Assembly: GCA_030533235.1 (NCBI GenBank)
Contig: JAUNJN010000012.1
Span: 1 to 55,378, forward strand
Reading direction: 5' to 3'
DNA from: Eubacteriales bacterium
GTDB taxonomy: Bacteria > Bacillota > Clostridia > Lachnospirales > Lachnospiraceae
Length of the DNA stretch: 55,378 nt
The notes beneath the pieces are model-generated. The model had not been told where the DNA came from, made no database searches, and was given only the letters and a program-made list of their open reading frames with translations. Of the stretch, positions 7,707 to 16,850 are shown piece by piece. The position numbers and the translations under genes were made by a program. The stretch's first letter is position 1, and each line of letters opens with the position of its first letter.

Positions 7707-9062
7707 ATGAAGAAGCTAAAGTTTTTATTCGGACTATGGGTAGGAAAGGTCATTGTTGTTCTGACAAAGCTCTTTGCGAAGGAGAGAGGTACCAATGTTC
7801 CGGGTGTGTGGGCGATGAAGTTTTCGAAGGATTTTTTGTCCCATTTTACAAATATTAACTATGATAAGGTGATTTTTATCACAGGAACAAACGGAAAGTC
7901 TACAACCAATAACATGATTGTGCATTGCTTGCAAAGTGCGGGCAAGACGGTTGCGACGAATTTAGAGGGTGCCAATCTCATCACCGGCGTTGCAACAGCA
8001 ATGATAAAAAATGCAACCTTGTTTGGACGCATGAAGACCGAATATATGATTTTTGAGACGGATGAGCGGTTCTTACAACATATTTACAAGCAGCTTCCTG
8101 CAAAGAATATTTGTGTGACAAATATTCAGAAGGATCAGGTACAGAGAAACGGAGAACCGGATTACATTTATAAGAAGATTCAGAAGGTGATTACAAAGGA
8201 TACGAGACTGTTCTTAAATAATCAGGAGCCGCGAAGCAAGTCCCTGGAACGTTTTGCGGGACAGGTAGTTTATTATGGTATGGATCGTACAAAGTATTCT
8301 TATACAAAGGATGGCAGGTATGATGTTACGATGCCGTGTCCTTGCTGTGACGGTCGCATTGCGTTTGCGTATCACAACGTGGAAAATGTCGGACAGTTTA
8401 AATGTGAGGCATGCGGATTTGCATCGGAGGATTCCGTCACATATCTTGCAAAGGATATTGATTTTGAAAAGCAGACATTTATGTGTGAGGGTAAAATATA
8501 TCATGTACAGTATACACAGCCGTTCTTTATCTATAATTACATTTTGTGTATAGCACTTTGTAAGAAATACGGTATTACGGATGAACAGATTGACAAGGCG
8601 TTTGGCACCTTCAAAAATATTGGCGGACGTTTCGAGCTGCTTCGTTACAAGGACAAGGAAATCAAATATGTCCGTATTAAGCAGGAAAATCCGGAGACGC
8701 TTCAGACTGCGCTCAATTATATCAGTATGGATCGTACAAATAAGGTGTTTGTCATGGGTCTTGCGGAGCTTACTGATTTTGACCCGTATTATACAAATAC
8801 ATTTTATGCATTTGACTGTGATTTCAAGGATATGGAAGCGTCCAATGTGGATCACTACATTTGCTTCTCTGAAGCAGTTGCCTATGACAGCGCAAACCGT
8901 TTGATTTATGAAGGGATTCCTTCCGACAAAATCACGATTCTTCCGACACAGGATGCGGAGACGATTATGAAGGAAATCGAGAAGCATGAGACAAATAATG
9001 TGTATCTCATTACATGGTTGCACACATATTATGATATTCAGAAATTTCTTGGAAAGAACTAA
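7707..9062 (+). CDS. MurT-like Mur ligase (DUF1727) with atypical C-terminus
   Basis: The 451-residue protein is a Mur ligase relative of MurT, the ligase subunit of the lipid II isoglutaminyl synthase. The ATP-binding loop TGTNGKSTT is at residues 59-67. A Cys4 zinc ribbon of the MurT kind is inserted at Cys211/213/214 and Cys233/236, and the central KDQVQRNGEPDYIY region also fits MurT. The C-terminal DUF1727 part is divergent: where MurT has a KNPxGxNQ motif and an ADGRDVSW-type motif, this protein has QENPETLQ and ELTDFDPYYTNTF (about residues 352-368). With an apparently glutaminase-dead partner next door, the usual ammonia-coupled reaction is doubtful. The start follows a weak GGGAGAG site. 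Confidence 0.8.
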   Translation: MKKLKFLFGLWVGKVIVVLTKLFAKERGTNVPGVWAMKFSKDFLSHFTNINYDKVIFITGTNGKSTTNNMIVHCLQSAGKTVATNLEGANLITGVATAMIKNATLFGRMKTEYMIFETDERFLQHIYKQLPAKNICVTNIQKDQVQRNGEPDYIYKKIQKVITKDTRLFLNNQEPRSKSLERFAGQVVYYGMDRTKYSYTKDGRYDVTMPCPCCDGRIAFAYHNVENVGQFKCEACGFASEDSVTYLAKDIDFEKQTFMCEGKIYHVQYTQPFFIYNYILCIALCKKYGITDEQIDKAFGTFKNIGGRFELLRYKDKEIKYVRIKQENPETLQTALNYISMDRTNKVFVMGLAELTDFDPYYTNTFYAFDCDFKDMEASNVDHYICFSEAVAYDSANRLIYEGIPSDKITILPTQDAETIMKEIEKHETNNVYLITWLHTYYDIQKFLGKN

Positions 9063-9074
9063 GGAGGTGTCCGT

Positions 9075-9818
9075 ATGAAATTAAATATTGCATGGTTATA
9101 TCCGGATACTTTGAATTTACATGGAGACAGAGGCAATGTCATGGCATTGGAGCGTGTGGCAAAGATGCTTGATATGGAGGCGGAAATCACACGCGTGGAT
9201 TCCTATGAACAACTAATTGATTTTGAGAATACGGACATCATTTTGATGAACCCGGGTGAGGTACGTGCCGTAGAAAGACTTGTGGATGCACTTGGTAAAC
9301 AGAAGGATGCACTCTATAAATATATTGAAGACGACAAGGTATTGCTCACAATCGGTACAACAGGAGCGTCTTTTGGTAAGGAGCTTGTGTACGAGGATGG
9401 TCGTAAATTTGCATGTCTTGGTTTGCTGGATATGGTTGCAACTGAGCGTAAGATGGTTTACGGAAATGATATCTGGTATAAATTAGATGCAAAGCCTTCG
9501 ATGGAAATCATCGGCTCACAGATTAAGCTGCTCGATACAAAGGTAGCAAAGGAGCAGGCACTTGGGAAAATTGTATACGGATACGGAAACTGTGAGGACG
9601 GCACAGAGGGTGCGAGATATAAGAATTTGATTTATACAGATGCGTTAGGTCCGGTATTGGTTAAAAATCCTTGGTTTGCGGAATATTTAATACGGATTGC
9701 AATGGAAAATAAGGGTTGTCCGGTTGATGCAGCATCTCCGGAATATAAGCTCGAGAAGGATTCCAATGAAAGTATAAAAGCGTTTACTGCAAAGAAGCTT
9801 GCAAAAAAGGAGGCGTAG
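9075..9818 (+). CDS. GatD-like class I glutaminase-fold protein lacking catalytic Cys and His
   Basis: The 247-residue protein aligns end to end with GatD, the glutaminase subunit partnering MurT: NLHGDRGN at the N-terminus, the elbow region LLTIGTTGASFGKEL, CLGLLDM, YGYGNCEDGTEGARYKNLIYTD and LGPVLVKNPWFAEYLI. In GatD the elbow reads TICGGYQFLG with nucleophile Cys94, and the later motif reads LHGPILPKN with catalytic His189. Here Gly occupies residue 94 and the HGP histidine is Leu191; the EN-HGG segment is also gone. It should not hydrolyse glutamine. It begins 13 bases after the murT-like gene behind AAGGAGG, so the two are co-translated and probably still form a complex. Confidence 0.85.
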   Translation: MKLNIAWLYPDTLNLHGDRGNVMALERVAKMLDMEAEITRVDSYEQLIDFENTDIILMNPGEVRAVERLVDALGKQKDALYKYIEDDKVLLTIGTTGASFGKELVYEDGRKFACLGLLDMVATERKMVYGNDIWYKLDAKPSMEIIGSQIKLLDTKVAKEQALGKIVYGYGNCEDGTEGARYKNLIYTDALGPVLVKNPWFAEYLIRIAMENKGCPVDAASPEYKLEKDSNESIKAFTAKKLAKKEA

Positions 9819-9820
9819 CG

Positions 9821-10879
9821 ATGTATCCGCGTGTCGTTGTAAATGTGGAACATATGAGTCGGAATGCAAGGCGGGTGATGGAACTCGCACCTGCGGATAT
9901 GAATTTTACTGTAGTCGCAAAGGTATTACACGGACAACTTGATATATTGAAGCCTTTTTTGGAACAGACGGGCGTTACGGAGATTGCAGATGCATACATT
10001 CGAAATCTTAAAAAATACAAAGATCTGCCTGTCACAAAATGGCTGATTCGACTGCCGATGATGAGTGAGCTTGCGGACGTTATTTCCTATGTTGATATTT
10101 GTTTTAACAGTGAGATTACGGTGATTCGGGCACTCAACGAGGAAGCAAAAAAACATGGGAAATGTCAGAAGATTGTGTTGATGTATGAGCTTGGCGATAT
10201 CCGCGAGGGTTGTTCAAAGGAAGAACTGTTTCAGATAATTGCGGAATGTATCACGATGTCCAATATAAAGGTTTATGGGATTGCGTCGAATCTAAGCTGT
10301 TTTGGCGGTGTACTTCACACAGTGGAGAATATGACGGAAATTCGAGATTTGGCAAAAGAAATTGAGCGTACATTTGATATAAAGCTACAGGCTGTATCGG
10401 TGCCGAATTCAAGTGCGATTGATATGCTGGAGGCGGGAACGATTCCGGAGGGGATCAATTACCTTCGTATGGGAGAAGCCGTATGGTGTGGTTATAATCC
10501 ATCCTACGATACACCAATTCCGGGCTTTTATCAGGACACATTTACACTTGAGGCACAGATTGTGGAAATCAAGGAAAAAGCGTCTGTTCCGCGTGGAATT
10601 GTGTGTATGGATTCTTCGGGACATACACCGGAATTCACGGACCTTGGTATAAGGAAGCGTGCGCTTGTTGCAATCGGAAAGCAGGATATTGATGTGACTG
10701 CGCTTTTGCCGCATGATACGAACATGCAGGTATTAGGTGGGTGCAGTGATTATACATTGCTTGATATAACCGATTGTGAAAAGGAGTATCGGGTGGGCGA
10801 TGTCGTTTCGTTTACGATGCGATATTTTTCTGTACTTCGTTCGATGTCCTCGGATTTTGTGGAAAAAGTAATTGTATAG
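9821..10879 (+). CDS. PLP fold-type III amino-acid racemase (alanine/ornithine racemase family)
   Basis: The 352-residue protein matches the clostridial ornithine racemase (Orr) type: MYPRVVVNVEHMSRNAR, then VVAKVLHG with the PLP lysine at residue 34, LVD/MYELGDIREG, VYGIASNLSCFG, SVPNSSAIDML, LRMGEAVWCG, and the C-terminal beta domain GIRKRALVAIGKQDIDVTALLP. It likely interconverts L- and D-forms of a small or basic amino acid; the exact substrate cannot be read from sequence. It starts two bases after the GatD-like stop with a GGAGG site inside that gene's end, so it is tightly coupled to the ligase pair and may supply it with a D-amino acid (inference). Confidence 0.8.
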   Translation: MYPRVVVNVEHMSRNARRVMELAPADMNFTVVAKVLHGQLDILKPFLEQTGVTEIADAYIRNLKKYKDLPVTKWLIRLPMMSELADVISYVDICFNSEITVIRALNEEAKKHGKCQKIVLMYELGDIREGCSKEELFQIIAECITMSNIKVYGIASNLSCFGGVLHTVENMTEIRDLAKEIERTFDIKLQAVSVPNSSAIDMLEAGTIPEGINYLRMGEAVWCGYNPSYDTPIPGFYQDTFTLEAQIVEIKEKASVPRGIVCMDSSGHTPEFTDLGIRKRALVAIGKQDIDVTALLPHDTNMQVLGGCSDYTLLDITDCEKEYRVGDVVSFTMRYFSVLRSMSSDFVEKVIV

Positions 10880-10898
10880 CAATACGTAAGAAAGAAGA

Positions 10899-11777
10899 AT
10901 GGTTATGAAAAAGTTGAACAGAAATGATCCGTGCTGGTGTGGAAGCGGACGTAAATATAAGGTGTGTCATGAGACATTTGATGCCAAAATTGCAAAGTAT
11001 GCAAATCAGGGACATAAGGTTCCAAGCAGAGAAATTATCAAAACTCCGGAGCAGCTCGACGGAATCAGAGAAAGCTGTAAGATTAATATTGCGGTGCTTG
11101 ATTACATAGAGCAAACAATCCATGCGGGAATGAGCACGGCAGAGATTGATAAAATTGTTTATGATATGACGACCGAGATGGGTGGTATTCCGGCACCTCT
11201 TAATTATGACGGATATCCGTACTCGGTATGTACGTCCGTAAATGATCAGGTCTGTCATGGATTTCCTTCCAAGGATGTCATTTTAAAGGAAGGAGATATT
11301 ATCAATGTGGATTGTTCCACAATCCTAAACGGCTATTTTTCGGATTCTTCCCGTATGTTCTGTATCGGAGAAGTGAATCCGGACAAGAAGAAATTGGTCG
11401 ATGTTACAAAGGAGTGTGTGATGCTTGGTCTTGAAGAAGTAAAACCTTGGGGATTTCTCGGTGATATGGGTCAGGCCGTACACGATCACGCCTTCTTAAA
11501 CGGATACACGGTTGTTCGAGAAATCGGCGGTCACGGAGTAGGTCTTCAATTTCATGAGGATCCGTGGGTCGGATATAATACAAAGCGCGGTACGGACATG
11601 TTGATGGTGCCGGGAATGGTATTTACAATTGAGCCGATGGTCAACATGGGCAAGCCGGATATTTTTATTGATCAGGAAAATGACTGGGAGGTTTATACAG
11701 AAGATGGACTTCCTTCCGCACAGTGGGAAATCATGGTGCTTGTGACAGAGGATGGTCATGAGGTGCTTTGCTGGTAA
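10899..11777 (+). CDS. map: Methionine aminopeptidase type I with SEC-C zinc motif
   Basis: This 292-residue enzyme removes the initiator methionine from nascent proteins. The N-terminal SEC-C motif NDPCWCGSGRKYKVCH (Cys12, Cys14, Cys23, His24) is typical of the longer clostridial form. The catalytic domain shows the metal ligands in order: VDCSTILNGYFSDSS (two Asp), GGHGVG (His), TIEP (Glu) and AQWEI (Glu). VCHGFP carries the substrate-side histidine. An ATG at 10905 is an equally possible start, as the ribosome binding site (AAGAAAG) is weak. It lies 19 bases after the racemase and continues the run. A role specific to that cluster is not implied. Confidence 0.92.
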   Translation: MVMKKLNRNDPCWCGSGRKYKVCHETFDAKIAKYANQGHKVPSREIIKTPEQLDGIRESCKINIAVLDYIEQTIHAGMSTAEIDKIVYDMTTEMGGIPAPLNYDGYPYSVCTSVNDQVCHGFPSKDVILKEGDIINVDCSTILNGYFSDSSRMFCIGEVNPDKKKLVDVTKECVMLGLEEVKPWGFLGDMGQAVHDHAFLNGYTVVREIGGHGVGLQFHEDPWVGYNTKRGTDMLMVPGMVFTIEPMVNMGKPDIFIDQENDWEVYTEDGLPSAQWEIMVLVTEDGHEVLCW

Positions 11778-11814
11778 GTAACAGAATGAGAAATCAAACA
11801 CAGGAGGTGTGAAA

Positions 11815-14613
11815 ATGGCAGAACAGAAGGATATTTTGAATTGGGAGGCATATGCAAAAAAAGCGAGAGAGGTTGTGTCCGAGGGACTTGTTTTGCTGGA
11901 AAATAATAACCATGTTTTGCCGTTTAAGCAAGGCAGCTGCATTTCGGTGTTTGGCCGCATTCAGGATCATTACTATAAAAGCGGTGTCGGATCCGGCGGT
12001 ATGGTAAATGTCGATCATGTTGTGGATATTCCGGAAGGACTTACAAACAGCGGGGTTGTGACGATAAATGAAACTTTGCATGACATATACAAAGCATGGG
12101 ACAGAGAGCATCCTTATGATGAAGGCTGCGGCTGGGGAAAAGAGCCATGGTCGCAGGAAGAGATGGAGCTTACGGAAGAAATTGTTGCACAGGCAAAGGA
12201 GATGTCAGATGTTGCGCTTGTCATCATTGGTCGTACGGCCGGTGAGGATCGTGATATGGCAGATACGGAAGGCTCCTATCGTTTGACAGACATCGAGTGG
12301 GACATGTTGAAAAAGGTGCGGGTGCAGTTTGAACAGATGGTCGTATTGCTTAATGTCGGCGGAGTGATTGACATGGCGTTTGTCGATGACATACATCCGG
12401 ATGCGGTCATTTACGGATGGCAGGGCGGTATGGTCGGAGGCGACGGTGTTGCAGATGTATTAACCGGAAAGGTAAGTCCGTCCGGCAAGCTGCCTGACAC
12501 GATTGCGTACGAGCTGGCTGATTATCCGGCACATTCGTATTTTGGTGATAGAGAACGAAACTTTTATTGTGAAGATATTTATGTGGGATATCGTTATTTT
12601 GAGACGTTTGCAAAGGAGAGTGTGCGTTATCCGTTTGGATATGGTCTTTCCTATACAAGTTTTTTAATGAATGTGACGGAGGCATCCTATGACGATGTGT
12701 CTATGACGGTACATATGTCGGTAACGGTGACGAATACGGGTGCAACATCCGGAAAGGAAGTATGTCAGGTTTATGTGGAAGCACCGCAGGGTGCACTCGG
12801 AAGACCGGCAAGAGCGCTTACGGCATTTAAAAAAACAGCTTGCCTTGCACCGGGAGAAACTGAGACAATTAAGTTTGTGATTTCGGCAAAGGATTATGCG
12901 GCTTACGATGATTCGGGCGTAAGCGGACATGTTTCCTGTGAGGTTTTGGAGGCCGGGACGTATCGTTTTTATGTGGGCAGTGATGTTCGAAGCAGCAAGG
13001 AAGTGTTCTTGTACTCGATGGAAGAAACCATTGTTACGAGTAGGCTCTCAAGGTGTTATGCGCCGGTTCGTCCGTTTGAACGTATGAAGCCAAAACCATC
13101 GGGTGATGGATATGAAGTTTGTATGGAGCCGGTACCGGTTTTTGATGTGGCATCCTGCGTGGAGCCGGCATATCATGCGGATAATACGACATATGATGGC
13201 AAATCTGCGGGGGATGGTTCCATGACCTATACGCTGCAGGATGTTTTGGAGAAGAAGACTTCCATGGAGACCTTTATCAATCAGCTTACGGATTATGATT
13301 TGTCCTGTATTGTGAGTGGTGAAGGGATGGGAAGTCCTCTTGTGACTGCAGGAACGGCCGCAGCATTCGGTGGTGTTTCCGAGCGCTTGCGCAAATACAG
13401 GATTCCGGCGATTTGTTGCGCGGATGGTCCGTCCGGTATCCGGATGGATTGTGGAACAAAGGCTTTCAGCTTGCCAAACGGATGGATAATCGGGTGTACG
13501 TTTAACGAAGAATTAATCGAGGAGCTTTATACATTTACCGGTATGGAGCTTGCAGCTAATAATGTGGAATGTTTACTTGGGCCCGGTATGAATATTCATC
13601 GTTATCCGTTAAACGGTCGAAACTTTGAATATTATTCAGAGGATCCGCTTGTGACAGGTGCTCTTGCAACCGCGATGATTAAGGGGCTTAAGCAGTATGG
13701 AGTTTCCGGTGTTATGAAGCATTTTTGCGGAAATAATCAGGAGTCCGGACGACGCTTTTCGGATTCCGTTATGTCCGAGCGTGCAATGAGGGAAATCTAC
13801 CTGAAGGGATATAATATGGCGGTTATGAGCGGATATGCGGATGCAATCATGACCTCTTACGGAATTGTAAACGGTACGAGAACCGCAATAAGCTATGATC
13901 TTAACACAAAGATTTTGCGAAATGAGTGGGGCTTTGACGGGATCGTGATGACTGATTGGTGGGCATTTATCAATGATGAAAACATGGTGTCTCCGAAGGA
14001 TGGCTATTATTTTATGGTACGCGCGCAGAATGATGTTTTCATGGTAAATGCAGAGGCTTCAAAAAATGAAATTACGGATGTCAGCGTCGGGATGTTAGAA
14101 CATAATAGGAATTATCGTAAGTGGCTGCGTATATGTGCGGCAAATATTTGTAAATATGCCATGAAGTCCCGTGCGATGCAGCGATTGCTTGGAACGGAGG
14201 TACCGGTTATAATCGAAGGACGACCGGAAGAGGAAGCACCGGATGATGTGCGAAATCTTGAATATATCCATGTGGCTGATTATTTTGAGTATGATCTGAC
14301 TTATAAAGAAGCGAAAAAGGGAACCAATTACGTAATACCGATTGAACTGGAGCGAATCGGCACCTATGAAGTGACCTTAACAGGATCTGCTACAGTAGAT
14401 GAACTGGCACAGATTCCATGTAGTTTATTTATTATGGGAACACCGGTCGGCACATTTACATTCAATGGAACCGGTGGAAAGCTCGTCACGTTAAAACGTA
14501 AGTGTTTAGGATTTGGGAAAAAGAGTCTGTACCGATTGAATGTTGGAGGGAACGGACTTACACTTACAAGGTTTACACTTCGTTTTCTGTCGGAAAATAT
14601 GGATTTAGAATGA
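11815..14613 (+). CDS. Glycoside hydrolase family 3 beta-glucosidase, permuted domain order
   Basis: The 932-residue enzyme has the GH3 domains in swapped order. The C-terminal-type sandwich domain comes first (AREVVSEGLVLLENN, from residue 16), then a fibronectin III-like domain (VTVTNTGATSGKEVCQVYV, about 295-370). The TIM barrel follows from about residue 500 (CCADGPSGIRMD, KHFCGNNQESGRR), with nucleophile Asp714 in VMTDWW. A further beta domain of about 130 residues ends the protein. Permuted GH3 enzymes are known from rumen and gut Firmicutes. No signal peptide is visible, so it should hydrolyse beta-glucosides or cello-oligosaccharides inside the cell. The start follows AGGAGG at seven bases; a GTG six bases upstream overlaps that spacing. 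Confidence 0.9.
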   Translation: MAEQKDILNWEAYAKKAREVVSEGLVLLENNNHVLPFKQGSCISVFGRIQDHYYKSGVGSGGMVNVDHVVDIPEGLTNSGVVTINETLHDIYKAWDREHPYDEGCGWGKEPWSQEEMELTEEIVAQAKEMSDVALVIIGRTAGEDRDMADTEGSYRLTDIEWDMLKKVRVQFEQMVVLLNVGGVIDMAFVDDIHPDAVIYGWQGGMVGGDGVADVLTGKVSPSGKLPDTIAYELADYPAHSYFGDRERNFYCEDIYVGYRYFETFAKESVRYPFGYGLSYTSFLMNVTEASYDDVSMTVHMSVTVTNTGATSGKEVCQVYVEAPQGALGRPARALTAFKKTACLAPGETETIKFVISAKDYAAYDDSGVSGHVSCEVLEAGTYRFYVGSDVRSSKEVFLYSMEETIVTSRLSRCYAPVRPFERMKPKPSGDGYEVCMEPVPVFDVASCVEPAYHADNTTYDGKSAGDGSMTYTLQDVLEKKTSMETFINQLTDYDLSCIVSGEGMGSPLVTAGTAAAFGGVSERLRKYRIPAICCADGPSGIRMDCGTKAFSLPNGWIIGCTFNEELIEELYTFTGMELAANNVECLLGPGMNIHRYPLNGRNFEYYSEDPLVTGALATAMIKGLKQYGVSGVMKHFCGNNQESGRRFSDSVMSERAMREIYLKGYNMAVMSGYADAIMTSYGIVNGTRTAISYDLNTKILRNEWGFDGIVMTDWWAFINDENMVSPKDGYYFMVRAQNDVFMVNAEASKNEITDVSVGMLEHNRNYRKWLRICAANICKYAMKSRAMQRLLGTEVPVIIEGRPEEEAPDDVRNLEYIHVADYFEYDLTYKEAKKGTNYVIPIELERIGTYEVTLTGSATVDELAQIPCSLFIMGTPVGTFTFNGTGGKLVTLKRKCLGFGKKSLYRLNVGGNGLTLTRFTLRFLSENMDLE

Positions 14614-14675
14614 AGGGTTCATGTTTTTATGGAACCTCACATATACATTATCAAAAGATATATGTAGGTGATGGT

Positions 14676-15122
14676 ATGAAACAATGCGACAAATGGAAAC
14701 ATAAGAAAGCAGTGTTCGTTGGAATGCTGCTTTTTTATATGTGTGTATGTATGCTAGGTGCGTGTAAAAAGCAGGAGGATGTACGGTACGAGATAGACTT
14801 TACCGTGTGTGATGAAACAAAGATACCCAATGAATTAATGGAAATTATTGAAGGAAAAAAGCAGCAGCCTTTTCAGTTATCCTTTGAAAATAGCAGTTAT
14901 ATGTACATAGTGGTCGGATATGGCGGTCATGACCAAAGAAATTTGAATGTCGTGGTTGAGGATTTCTATCGAACAGAAAAGGCCATTTATCTCGATACAA
15001 ATCTATATAGTACCGACATGACTCCGACAGATGCAATGGTCGCCGGAGATGCATCTATGTATCCGTATATTGTTCTAAAATGTGAGAAGTACAATCTGCC
15101 AATCTACTATAATGCGCCGTGA
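14676..15122 (+). CDS. Putative lipoprotein, weak PrcB-like resemblance
   Basis: The 148-residue protein has a basic start (KQCDKWKHKK), a hydrophobic stretch and the lipobox LGAC, so it should be lipid-anchored at Cys29 or so. The mature part ends with MYPYIVLKCEKYNLPIYY, which resembles the end of the small PrcB C-terminal domain (yPy-vvk pattern), but the usual GGY motif is only loosely present (YGGHDQRN). It lies 62 bases after the GH3 gene and 116 before the sipL-like gene. Function unknown; the start at 14676 is chosen because it directly precedes the signal peptide. Confidence 0.65.
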   Translation: MKQCDKWKHKKAVFVGMLLFYMCVCMLGACKKQEDVRYEIDFTVCDETKIPNELMEIIEGKKQQPFQLSFENSSYMYIVVGYGGHDQRNLNVVVEDFYRTEKAIYLDTNLYSTDMTPTDAMVAGDASMYPYIVLKCEKYNLPIYYNAP

Positions 15123-15238
15123 TTAGGATTTTTTGCGGCTATTTTGAGCAATCGAAGGAATATGTAAACGCAGTTACGAATATATTAGTTACAGAAATGT
15201 AAATTGGTAGAAGATGCAACCATGCATGTGGAGGGGCT

Positions 15239-16786
15239 ATGGATTTTGCTAGAAAGGATATACATACAAGCGTATTAAAGGAATTAAAGAATTCACAGTT
15301 TTCCATTGACGATGATTTCAATATACCGGATTATAAAGAAGATATTGAAAAGGTCATTGCCAAAAGCGGAAACGTTATCGTAGATGAGGTTTTTGCGGAG
15401 GATGGAAAGGTAAAAGTGAACGGAAAGGTTTGTTTTTTTATTTTATATCAGACGAAGGGAGAACGCGCAGGACTGGAGTGCTACGAGGGTGAAATTCCAT
15501 TTGAGGATATTGTAAACGCGGATGGTGCAACCAGAAACAGTCTTGTAACGAACCGGTGTAAGATTGAGGATCTTACCGTCAACATAATCAATTCGAGAAA
15601 GGTCGAGGTACGTATGCTGCTTGGCAGTGAAGTACAGGTATATGAGGAATATCGTGCGAAAGCGGCAACGGATTTGGAAAACGGGCAGGGGGTTGAATGT
15701 AAGTTTAAGAAGCATGTGTTGACGGAGCTTGTAGTCGCAAAGCAGGATATGTTCCGGCTGAAGGAGGAACTGGACATTCCGCAAAGTAAACCAAATATTA
15801 AGGACATTTTGTGGTCTTCAGTTGCGCTTCGTAACATGGAAACAAAACCGCAGACAGGTCAAATCAGTGTGCGCGGCGAAGTGGAATGTTTTGTTTTGTA
15901 TCGGGGGCTTGAGGAACAGACTCCGATTCAGTATATTTATTCCGTGCGGACGATTAACAGAGAGTTGGAATGTCCGGAAGCGACAGAGGATATGATTTTG
16001 GAGACAGAATGTAAGCTCGGAAGCGGTGAAACAAGTATCCGACAGGATGCGGACGGTGAGGATCGCGTGATTGGTCTTGACTATTGTGTAACACTTGGAA
16101 TAAAGCTGTATGAGGATCGCGAAACAAAGCTTTTGGCTGATTTGTATTCTCCGCAGGTCGAAATATCTCCGGAGCTTGAAGTGATTCCGTATGAGAACCT
16201 GATGATGCGTAATCTTGCGAAGGCAAAGGTAAATCATCGAGCACAGATTGCCATGGAGGAGAAAATCCTGCAAATTTGTCATACCTATGGTGATGTTGAG
16301 ACAGATGATGTGACGGTATATGAGGACCATGTTACAATCACCGGCGTTGTAAAGGCAAATATCTTGTATATCGCATCAGATGAGGCACCGATGAAATGTA
16401 TGGAGGAGATAATTCCGTTTGAATATGTATTGGAAACCGGAGTGATACCAAAGGGTGCATCCGTTCGTATGACGGCAGCAGTTGATCTGCTTGGAGCAAC
16501 ACTGCTTAGCAGTGAGGAGATGGAAATTAAAGCACAGATTAATTTGGATATGTCGGTGTTTGCGTGCGAGAAGCTGGATGTAATTATAGATATGACAGTG
16601 ATGCCGATTGACTATGAGAAAAAGTCAAAGCTACCCGGAATTGTAGGATATATTGTAAAACCGGAGGATACGCTTTGGTCAATTGCGAGAACGTATTATG
16701 CGACAACCGAGTCGATAAAGCGGTTGAATCATCTGGAGGATGATACGATTCATCCGGGGGATCGGCTGATTGTTGTAAAATCATAA
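15239..16786 (+). CDS. sipL: SPOCS (DUF3794) and LysM protein, SipL-like spore coat morphogenesis factor
   Basis: The 515-residue protein contains repeated DUF3794/SPOCS domains (about residues 25-130, 170-280 and 320-430, each with the VNGKVCFFILYQT-like or VRGEVECFVLYRG-like strand) and ends in a LysM domain (YIVKPEDTLWSIARTYY to IHPGDRLIVV, residues 467-513). This architecture matches SipL, the clostridial partner of SpoIVA needed for spore coat localisation around the forespore. It is expected to act in the mother cell during sporulation. A GGAGGGG site lies very close to the ATG. A bidirectional terminator follows eight bases after the stop. Confidence 0.85.
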   Translation: MDFARKDIHTSVLKELKNSQFSIDDDFNIPDYKEDIEKVIAKSGNVIVDEVFAEDGKVKVNGKVCFFILYQTKGERAGLECYEGEIPFEDIVNADGATRNSLVTNRCKIEDLTVNIINSRKVEVRMLLGSEVQVYEEYRAKAATDLENGQGVECKFKKHVLTELVVAKQDMFRLKEELDIPQSKPNIKDILWSSVALRNMETKPQTGQISVRGEVECFVLYRGLEEQTPIQYIYSVRTINRELECPEATEDMILETECKLGSGETSIRQDADGEDRVIGLDYCVTLGIKLYEDRETKLLADLYSPQVEISPELEVIPYENLMMRNLAKAKVNHRAQIAMEEKILQICHTYGDVETDDVTVYEDHVTITGVVKANILYIASDEAPMKCMEEIIPFEYVLETGVIPKGASVRMTAAVDLLGATLLSSEEMEIKAQINLDMSVFACEKLDVIIDMTVMPIDYEKKSKLPGIVGYIVKPEDTLWSIARTYYATTESIKRLNHLEDDTIHPGDRLIVVKS

Positions 16787-16793
16787 AGAAAAT

Positions 16794-16838
16794 AACCCGT
16801 GCGACAGCGTGTATAAACACATGTCGCACGGGTTTTGA
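16794..16838. terminator. Bidirectional terminator between sipL-like and minus-strand gene
   Basis: A perfect 13-bp stem pairs AACCCGTGCGACA (16794-16806) with TGTCGCACGGGTT (16822-16834), followed by TTTT on the plus strand. A/T-rich sequence on the other side also serves the convergent gene. Confidence 0.9.
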
Positions 16839-16850
16839 TTTGTATTGCTG

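Noticed and set aside
8214-9023. A 269-codon antisense frame inside the murT-like gene
   Set aside because: It lies wholly within a well supported gene, has no ribosome binding site, and its Cys/Ile/His/Arg-rich composition is typical of a shadow frame.
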